From: an uncultured Pirellulaceae bacterium
GTDB taxonomy: Bacteria > Planctomycetota > Planctomycetia > Pirellulales > Pirellulaceae
Assembly (NCBI GenBank): GCA_947258905.1
Contig: CAMYKF010000345.1
Coordinates: 1 to 16,215, forward strand
Direction of reading: 5' to 3'
Length of the DNA: 16,215 bases
Under the pieces are notes generated by a model. That model had not been told where the DNA came from, made no database searches, and saw only the letters and a list, made by a program, of their open reading frames with translations. The stretch's first letter is position 1, and every line of letters begins with the position of its first letter. Shown here piece after piece: positions 1 through 6,232 of this stretch. The translations under genes were made by a program, and so were the position numbers.

Positions 1-1270
1 CCACCGTCAGCGCGTGGGCATCGGTGCGATTGGTGATCGAGGAACCGGGGATGGGACCAATGCCCGGTGCGACAAACGGTCCCGTGGCATCCCATTCCGG
101 AAAGTAGGCGTAGGCGATATTCAAACCGGTGCAGCAATTCAGTTGCAAGGTGCCGCCGAGGGAAAAACCGTGGCGATAACCGAGGTCGGTACCGACGTTG
201 AAAAACGTTTTCGTCTCGTCAATCACACTTTCCGAGTACATGTAGCCGGCCGAGCCGATGAGTTTTTCCGTCAGGCGGACTCGCGCGCCCAGATGCGCCG
301 AGAAAACACTTTGCCAGCCCAGACCAGCTACAGAAAAATCAGGCTGGAATTCCGCCGGATCACCCCAGCCATTGGTGTTCTCGTAGTCGGTGTATCGAAA
401 ATCCACAGTCAGTAACGTGTTCGGATTGGGTCGATACCCCAGCCCGAGTGTGGCCAGCAACGGCAAGTCGACGTCGATCGTGTCAACTCGCGGCAGTCCG
501 GCGGCGTCCTCGCTACGGTAACGCAACGGCTCGATCCACGAAGGCGTCTTTACATTCGCGCCGAAACTCCAGCAGCAATTGGGGACATAGTACAGTCCGA
601 ACTGGGCGCCGCCGCCGAAATGATAACGCGTGCCGTTACCACGTGGATACAAACCGTTGGCGTTGGGCGATACGAATGCGTTCTCGTCAATGCTGAGTTT
701 GGAAATCGTCAAGGTCGGTCCCGCTGCAAAAACCAGATTGCTGGTCAACTGAAAGGAAAAAGCCACGGGGATCTGAAAGTACATCACGTCGCCCTGAACC
801 TTGCCCAGCCCCACGCCGCCGAGCGCTGGTGAGGGGGTGAGAATTGGATTGGTCGGATCGGCAGGCATGTTCACGGAATAGCCACCCACCGACAACAAGC
901 CCACACCCAGTTTCACGTACGGGCTGTGCAACTGTTGCACCCACGCCATGTTGGGAATGGGAGTCACGCCCGTTTCGTCGGCCGTAATGCCGCTACCCAC
1001 ACCAGGAAACGAAGATTCCACAATGTACTGGGGAAGAAGTGCTTCGAAGCTGAACGCTACTTCGTTTCTCAAGCCACCGATGGTCGCCGGGTTCCAGGCC
1101 ATCGAACCGATCGATTCAACCGCCGCGCCGGCAGTCGCCCCTGCCATGGCGCGGTTCACGGGGCCGGTCACCGGCAGCATGATTCCCTGGCCAAACGCGC
1201 TGGTGCAAACGATCAAAGTGGCCGAGAAAACGACCGTCGACAAAAGAGTTCCGAAAACCTTGCTTCTCAT
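1..1270 (-). CDS. OmpP1/FadL/TodX-family outer-membrane channel, partial (C-terminus beyond left edge)
   Basis: The reading frame stays open from an ATG at 1270 to the left edge (423 codons), so the C-terminal strands are missing. Residues 1-27 form a signal peptide with a basic MRSK start, a hydrophobic core and a likely cut in AFG|QG. The mature N-terminus has the FadL-type signature: an NRAMAGATAGAA stretch followed by MAWNPATIGGL, like the 'AG.A.A.d.....NPA' hatch region. The rest alternates beta-strand-like segments such as RYHFGGGAQFGLYY and LLTVDFRYTDYENTNGWGDP. The family forms 14-stranded barrels that move long-chain fatty acids or other hydrophobic compounds across the outer membrane; the substrate here is unknown. 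Another in-frame ATG at 1282 adds four residues (MASV). Neither start has a clear Shine-Dalgarno sequence, and I prefer 1270 for the better signal-peptide n-region. Confidence 0.85.
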   Translation of the reverse strand, partial: MRSKVFGTLLSTVVFSATLIVCTSAFGQGIMLPVTGPVNRAMAGATAGAAVESIGSMAWNPATIGGLRNEVAFSFEALLPQYIVESSFPGVGSGITADETGVTPIPNMAWVQQLHSPYVKLGVGLLSVGGYSVNMPADPTNPILTPSPALGGVGLGKVQGDVMYFQIPVAFSFQLTSNLVFAAGPTLTISKLSIDENAFVSPNANGLYPRGNGTRYHFGGGAQFGLYYVPNCCWSFGANVKTPSWIEPLRYRSEDAAGLPRVDTIDVDLPLLATLGLGYRPNPNTLLTVDFRYTDYENTNGWGDPAEFQPDFSVAGLGWQSVFSAHLGARVRLTEKLIGSAGYMYSESVIDETKTFFNVGTDLGYRHGFSLGGTLQLNCCTGLNIAYAYFPEWDATGPFVAPGIGPIPGSSITNRTDAHALTV

Positions 1271-1526
1271 GACACTGGCCATTGGAAGGAATGGAAGGCC
1301 CCCGTCAGGGACCGCGAAATGGCACTCGATATAGCGAATAGATCGACTGCTACCTTTTCGTAAACTCGACCTGTGGCAACGATTGGTCCAGTTTTTTGGC
1401 CAGTTAATCGGCAGCCTTTACCGCGACTGATCATCAGAAACCAGGCTGTGCCGATTAGCAAAACTTCGCCACCCCAGGGCCTTTGGGGGCTTCCCCACCA
1501 CCGTTTGGCGGCTAGCAGGCGGAATA

Positions 1527-1557
1527 GAATCGGTGACCGGTTTCGTTCACCGAATTC
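1527..1557. repeat. Imperfect inverted repeat / hairpin
   Basis: The arms GAATCGGTGA (1527-1536) and TCACCGAATTC (1547-1557) pair with a single bulged T and a 10-nt loop. GGCG (1518-1521) and CGCC (1557-1560) could extend the base of the stem. On the minus strand it covers the stop codon of the small reading frame 1547-1684. There is no U-tract, so it is not a classical intrinsic terminator. Confidence 0.5.
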
Positions 1558-1684
1558 GCCACACTATGTGCCTGGTTTCCGCCCCCTCATCTCGGGTGGG
1601 CAGCACGCGAATCGCGGAGTTATTATCCGTGATGAAGACCTGCAAGTAGCTCGCGCCGGGCGACGCCAGGGAATCGCCAACCAC
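1547..1684 (-). other. Small reading frame or gene remnant, 45 codons, unknown
   Basis: From a GTG at 1684 the minus strand encodes 45 residues rich in protein-like segments (SYLQVFITDNNSAIRVLPTR, then HIVWRIR before TGA). Going upstream in the same frame there are two TGA stops, with readable sequence between and before them (DEIGEQPEVFGTIHHG). It could therefore be a decayed longer gene rather than a functional small protein. There is no recognisable ribosome binding site, and I do not recognise a family. The rest of the gene-free stretch 1271-1794 shows only a short CCCCA/TGGGG inverted repeat near 1480-1496. Confidence 0.25.
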
Positions 1685-1794
1685 CCGTCAGCTTGTCAAA
1701 GTAGAATAAGATCAACCATGATGAATGGTGCCGAAGACTTCGGGCTGTTCGCCAATCTCATCTACTCCATGCGGGTCACCGGGACGATCAACTT

Positions 1795-2385
1795 ATGCGA
1801 CGCGCGATTGTGGTACTGGCTCTGCTGCTGACGTTGGCTTGTACCAACCGGTTGTCGGCGGATTTGATCGAGTTCGTTTTGATCGGCAACGCGGGACGGG
1901 GATTGTTGCCGGGCAACGTGACTCCGCCCACTTCATCCAGCGGATTCGGCGGCATCGGAGCCAGCAAGATCATCTTTGATACTGACGACAACAATTTGCA
2001 TATCGATATCGCGTGGGGCAAAGGCAACGGTTACGGCGACCTCACAGGCGACGTTATGAAATTGCACCTGCACGGCCCGACCGAGAAGCGGCCCCCCGAT
2101 GCGTGGAGTCAGACGGGCGATCTGATTGAGAATCTGGGCAACAGTCTAAACTTCAACAAATCCGCCACCAACGGCAGCCTGGTTGATGATTACTTTATCG
2201 GCAATCCTGACGTGCCGTGGCTGTTGCAGGGACGCACCTATATCAACGTGCATACCGAGATGTACGAATTTGGCGAGATTCGTGGTTACCTGATCCAGGC
2301 CAGCCAGACTCCGGAGCCGGGCTCGGCAATATTGATCGCGATGGCCGGCGGTGCGCTTGTCCTGCTGCGACGCTCGAGACGATAG
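1795..2385 (+). CDS. Secreted CHRD-domain protein with PEP-CTERM sorting signal
   Basis: This 196-residue protein is the only plus-strand gene. Residues 1-22 form a signal peptide (MRRA start, hydrophobic core, likely cut after LSA). Residues about 25-167 resemble a CHRD (chordin-type) domain: HLHGP at 91-95 and the closing YINVHTEMYEFGEIRGYL at 149-166 are the conserved landmarks. The tail is a textbook PEP-CTERM signal: PEP at 173-175, a hydrophobic helix at about 177-191, and the basic end RRSRR. In other bacteria such tails are recognised by an exosortase that processes the protein, often in step with exopolysaccharide production; no exosortase gene is in this window. The role of CHRD domains in bacteria is poorly known. 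The start is the first ATG that gives a signal peptide, and its ribosome binding site is weak. Confidence 0.85.
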   Translation: MRRAIVVLALLLTLACTNRLSADLIEFVLIGNAGRGLLPGNVTPPTSSSGFGGIGASKIIFDTDDNNLHIDIAWGKGNGYGDLTGDVMKLHLHGPTEKRPPDAWSQTGDLIENLGNSLNFNKSATNGSLVDDYFIGNPDVPWLLQGRTYINVHTEMYEFGEIRGYLIQASQTPEPGSAILIAMAGGALVLLRRSRR

Positions 2386-2421
2386 CTGGGTTGGCGCGAG
2401 TGGCCAAATTCAGTAGTTCCA

Positions 2422-2499
2422 AAACTGAGCCGCACGCGCTGACGTCGGGTCTTTCAGGGGACGTTTTGTGGAGAAACCCTAACGCCTTCGGCTCAGTTT
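2422..2499. repeat. 11-bp inverted repeat bounding a 78-bp palindromic element
   Basis: AAACTGAGCCG at 2422-2432 is the exact reverse complement of CGGCTCAGTTT at 2489-2499. The spacer contains CACGCGCTGACG and AACGCC. It sits 37 bp after the CHRD gene stop and could fold into a long-loop hairpin in its transcript. The arms and flanking words resemble a dispersed intergenic repeat I recall from Pirellula-type genomes. That is from memory, not a search. Confidence 0.5.
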
Positions 2500-2529
2500 A
2501 AATCGACCGTTTTTTGAAACTACCGAATT

Positions 2530-2775
2530 TTGAATTGTCATTTGGGCAGGATGCTTCGACGACGATTACGATTACGACGACGACGAGGATGAGCATTGCA
2601 GGACGCAAATCTCGTCTTTTGCATTCCGTCGACCATGCCGGGAAGCCATCAGGCGTCAAACGCAGAGGCCGCAAAGGACCGCAGAGGTTTTGCCCTGCAT
2701 GGCCAATTTGCAATTTGCATTTTGCATTTGGGCAGGATATCTCGCCGCCGCCGACAATAACGACGAAGAAGAGGA
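2530..2775. repeat. Diverged direct duplication of an AT-rich/low-complexity module
   Basis: The 14-mer CATTTGGGCAGGAT occurs at 2539-2552 and again at 2725-2738, an offset of 186 bp. Both copies are preceded by an AT-rich run (TTTTGAATTGT; AATTTGCATTTTG) and followed by a TCG/CCG triplet run passing into an A/T-C-G-A run (TTCGACGACGATTACG; TCTCGCCGCCGCCGACAATA). Between the copies lies CGCAGAGGCCGCAAAGGACC followed by GCAGAGG. No coding sequence is supported anywhere from 2386 to 2793. Confidence 0.55.
2557..2593. repeat. Low-complexity tract (GAC/GAT/TAC triplets)
   Basis: A run of short-period units, GACGATTACGATTACGACG followed by ACGACGAGGATGAG. One strand is strongly purine-biased. Similar tracts occur at 10751-10818, 10938-10970 and 14317-14380, always outside genes. 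Confidence 0.6.
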
Positions 2776-2793
2776 TTTCGAACCCGCACTCGC

Positions 2794-5700
2794 CTACTGG
2801 ATCAACCACACAATCTGGTCGATTTCAACATCCCAGAAGAACGGTGTGCCGACCCAGCTGAAGCTGTTGAAGGTGACCATGGCCGTGATCTCGTTGGTGG
2901 TCTGGTTGACGAACCGCGTCAGGTCACCGGTGGCGGTGAACTCCACGACCGTATCACTGACCGCCATGACGCTGAGGTCCACCACCTCGAAGGAACTGGT
3001 GTTGTAGTTCCATAATTCCATCGATTGCATGACATCGCCGGAATCCCCGCCCAGCATTTTGGCTTCCAGCCGGAACTTGAACTCGGCGGGGGCTGCCACC
3101 GGGCTGATCTGTTGCAAGATGTATTCGATCTTTTGCTTGAACGGATTGGAGGTAGGTTCGGGATCGATTGCCAGATAGGAATCGTCGCTTTCAAAAACAT
3201 CGGACAACTGGCCTCCGCTGACCACACCGTCGGCCGTTTTGCCAATGGCCGGCGTTGTCATCGGTTCGGCACATTCCACCATTTGGATTTGCACGGCATC
3301 CACGCCGGCTTCCACGATCGAACCACCGCCCAGGTCGGAAGCGTTGAAACGCAGACGCATCTGGCTGGTGGGGGCAACGAAATTACTGATCCGGAACATC
3401 TTCCTGATCCAGCCGCCTCGCACTTCGCCTCCGGTGGGGCCCACGGTTTCCAGATTGGTCCATGTAGAACCACCATCATTGGAAATATCCACCACGAATA
3501 CGTCGGCTTCCGGACTATCACCCTGGTTATTGGAATACCAGCGACTGTAGGACACCACGGCCGCTTCACCGCTGGCCTCGGTGGCGTCGATCACCGGAGA
3601 CAGCAGGATCGTGCTGCCATCGTCGACATCCGTATTTCCGTCGACGTTGTCAGTGACGTAGCATTGTCCCGAGCCGTCGGCGTCTACTGCCGGGTCTCCG
3701 CGATCACCACCGCCGGCAGGCGTACCGCGTTGCCACTGGCCGTCGGTGGCGTCACCACTGGTGGACCAGCCGAGGTTGGACTCAAAGTCATCGTCGAAGG
3801 CAAAGGTGTAAGAGTCACCGACCAGCGCCTCGAACCAGGTTGTGGGGGCGTTTCCTGGATCCGTTTGCGTACTCCCTGCGGTTGTTTCGGCTTCGATATA
3901 GTAACGCGCGATGCTGCCGCAATCGGCAGCCGGAAAGTCCGCTTCGTAGACGTTGGGTGATGTCTCGTTCATCGGATATCCGACGAACCCGGAGCCGTTG
4001 TCCACATACAGGACGCCGGTGCCGGCAGCCGGATTTTCACTCAGTGGCAGGATCTCGACTTCAAAAGCCACGCCACCGGTGTGGGGCACCAGTTCCGGCC
4101 GGTCGTTGGGATAGTTGAAGTCGAGTAGCTGGATCGGCGGAGCGTCCATATTGTGCGCCCCGAATCCTGCGGCGATCTCGTCGTAATGCGGCGTTCCGTT
4201 ATTGATATTGCCATCATCGTCATCCAGTTCCAGATACAGCACGGTAATGAAAGGGCTGATCGTGGTGTCGCCGGGTGTCATCTCGCCGCGTGCAATCAGC
4301 ATTCCCAGGAACAACTGGGCCGAGATATCGATATAGCTACTCGGCTCGGTGACGACCAGCTCGTTACGCGTGTCCCACACGCATCCGGACAACAGCTGGC
4401 CACAGTCATGGATGCCGCCCGAGCAGGGATATTGCTTGTTGTTGTTGGCAGTTCGAATTCCGGATCCGCAAGTGGAAAAACCCTGTCCCAGAACTGGATC
4501 ATCCTGGATCAAAACGCCCAGTACATCGCCGCTGCCCTCACCCATCTGGCCCTGGCCGTTACCGGTCACGTTGATCAAGTGGTGTCCGTATTCGTGATGC
4601 ACGACATCCGAGAAGGATGTGTTGTTGCAGCCGCCCCCTGCCTGATAGAAGTTAATCGACGAACCGTCGTAGAAGGCGTTGCAACTGGACGCGATGTTGG
4701 TGTTGACGTCAAAAAACTGCTGATTGGCAATGGTGGGAAAGGTCGGCTCGTAGGACAAAATGAAATCGCGAACCCGGTTGGCTTCCACATAGGCATTGAC
4801 GTTGGCCGTGCTCAGATCGTCGTTGGCCGTGGGATTGTGCAGGAAGTTGGCCGGCCCCGGCGGAGTCACGATCTGCACGATTTCGGGTATCGAATCGCCG
4901 GCTGACTGGTCCCGCACTTCAAACCACTGGCCACGCAACCGCGACGTAACCGTCACATCGGAACTGCCACCGTGCGGAATATTGAAATCGCCATTGGCAT
5001 CGGCGAACACGGTATTGCCGCCGTTGATACTGACTTCGGCATACGGCAAGGCCATGGGGACTTCCGGATCACATTCCAGCGTATTGAGTCCCTCGGTGGC
5101 ACGGCCACTGACGTTGCCCTGGACATTGACCATGCAGTTGGCGCAATAACAAATCAGTGATTCGGAGTACAGGATTTCGCCCGAAGCAGCCGACGCCACA
5201 ATCAGGTATTTGTGGTATTCCGGATAAGTCTGTACCGAACCGCGAGTGGCGATGAACTGAACCGCCAGTTCCGGAGTAGCGCGCATTTCGGCTGTCCCGG
5301 CGAAAATCGTGTGCTGGACTTCCGTGGCGAGGATCTTTTGTTCGATTCGCGGTTTCAACACGGAGCGTTCGGTTGGCTGATCGTCCATCAGCCGGGCCAC
5401 GTTTCGCAGCATGGTCCCGGTCACCGCCGGTTGGCCACCGCCACCGATTTCCGCACCCGCCATGTCCTTGACGTCAAAGGCCGACATGACCAGCGGATTG
5501 CCTTCCGTGTTTCTTACCAGGAATCCGGCACCGGAACGGAACACCGGGATGTCATTCACATACTGGTTGAAACGCAATGTATAAAATTTGTGGGTACCAG
5601 CGCTCCGGTTGTACATCACACCCTGAGTCACTTCGCCGTCTTCATTGATTTCGGGAACCAGCGTGCCAAAGTTCTCGCCCAGCATTGGCCCTACCTGGCT

Positions 5701-5949
5701 GACGTGGTTCCAGGCACTATCCTCAGGGGTTTTGCCGGTTGCCAGGATCGTGCCGTAGATCGATGTCAGGTTGCCCGATTCATCACTGGCGTCGACGGGT
5801 TGATGAAACTGCGAACCGTAAAAACGCGCGCCCGGATAGGCTTGCCTGAATTCCTCAAGAGCCTTGCCGACGAATTGGGCATGAGCTTGTTGCGAAGAGT
5901 ACAGAAGAAGAAACGCGCAGAATGCGACCGAGAAACACCGTGACGTCAT
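2794..5949 (-). CDS. Secreted M36/thermolysin-like zinc metalloprotease with FTP propeptide and C-terminal beta domains
   Basis: The 1051-residue product starts at the ATG at 5949, chosen because it opens a signal peptide (1-24, cut in AHA|QF) and follows a purine-rich AAGGGGGGG. A longer open frame to 6117 adds only non-signal sequence. An FTP-type propeptide segment (VNDIPVFRSGAGFLVRN) lies near 131-147 and a PepSY-like end (YLIVASAASGEILYSES) near 248-264. A Cys pair motif (CYCANC, 267-272) and a carboxypeptidase-regulatory-like beta domain (about 277-344) follow. The catalytic region carries HEYGH at 452-456 and GEGSGD, with Glu471 as the probable third zinc ligand. NNGTPHYDEIAAGF closes the peptidase. 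C-terminal to it are an Fn3-like domain, a jelly-roll/MAM-like domain (FDDDFESNLGW onward) and a final beta domain with a VVSGGQLSDVFESDDSYL start. It is probably an exported, self-activating endopeptidase; the substrate is unknown. There is no membrane anchor or PEP-CTERM tail. Confidence 0.85.
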   Translation of the reverse strand: MTSRCFSVAFCAFLLLYSSQQAHAQFVGKALEEFRQAYPGARFYGSQFHQPVDASDESGNLTSIYGTILATGKTPEDSAWNHVSQVGPMLGENFGTLVPEINEDGEVTQGVMYNRSAGTHKFYTLRFNQYVNDIPVFRSGAGFLVRNTEGNPLVMSAFDVKDMAGAEIGGGGQPAVTGTMLRNVARLMDDQPTERSVLKPRIEQKILATEVQHTIFAGTAEMRATPELAVQFIATRGSVQTYPEYHKYLIVASAASGEILYSESLICYCANCMVNVQGNVSGRATEGLNTLECDPEVPMALPYAEVSINGGNTVFADANGDFNIPHGGSSDVTVTSRLRGQWFEVRDQSAGDSIPEIVQIVTPPGPANFLHNPTANDDLSTANVNAYVEANRVRDFILSYEPTFPTIANQQFFDVNTNIASSCNAFYDGSSINFYQAGGGCNNTSFSDVVHHEYGHHLINVTGNGQGQMGEGSGDVLGVLIQDDPVLGQGFSTCGSGIRTANNNKQYPCSGGIHDCGQLLSGCVWDTRNELVVTEPSSYIDISAQLFLGMLIARGEMTPGDTTISPFITVLYLELDDDDGNINNGTPHYDEIAAGFGAHNMDAPPIQLLDFNYPNDRPELVPHTGGVAFEVEILPLSENPAAGTGVLYVDNGSGFVGYPMNETSPNVYEADFPAADCGSIARYYIEAETTAGSTQTDPGNAPTTWFEALVGDSYTFAFDDDFESNLGWSTSGDATDGQWQRGTPAGGGDRGDPAVDADGSGQCYVTDNVDGNTDVDDGSTILLSPVIDATEASGEAAVVSYSRWYSNNQGDSPEADVFVVDISNDGGSTWTNLETVGPTGGEVRGGWIRKMFRISNFVAPTSQMRLRFNASDLGGGSIVEAGVDAVQIQMVECAEPMTTPAIGKTADGVVSGGQLSDVFESDDSYLAIDPEPTSNPFKQKIEYILQQISPVAAPAEFKFRLEAKMLGGDSGDVMQSMELWNYNTSSFEVVDLSVMAVSDTVVEFTATGDLTRFVNQTTNEITAMVTFNSFSWVGTPFFWDVEIDQIVWLIQ

Positions 5950-6232
5950 ACCACCCCCCCTTGGGCAAACAGCAGGCACGTGCAATGAAAAGACTGAATT
6001 GCAAATGGTAATTGACGGGTCAAAACGTCGCAAGGAGCAAAGCGGTGAAGCCTCGCTCGTCCTTGCCATAATTCGCCCGCTGGCGGCCACCTCTGCCCGG
6101 CAAAACTCGCGTGACAAGCTTCGCCAAACGTTGGACGTTTTGGATTAAGCCAGTCCGCTCAGGCAAACTGGTCAGTGTTTGCCGCTAGTGAAAATCGCCA
6201 TCCATTGGCCGGCACCGCGGCTTCCGTTGCGA

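Noticed and set aside
1373..1831. Plus-strand open frame of 152 codons before the CHRD gene
   Set aside because: Composition is not protein-like, it overlaps the CHRD start in another frame, and no family is recognisable.
3025..3960. Plus-strand open frame of 311 codons
   Set aside because: Antisense to the metalloprotease C-terminal domains; no start signal or motif.
6012..6023. TTGAC-GG-GTCAA palindrome upstream of the protease gene
   Set aside because: The arms are short and no matching promoter boxes could be placed with confidence, so it is not called as an operator.
5950..6117. 56-residue N-terminal extension of the metalloprotease
   Set aside because: It would bury the signal peptide, and the sequence is not protein-like; the internal ATG at 5949 has a purine-rich upstream run.
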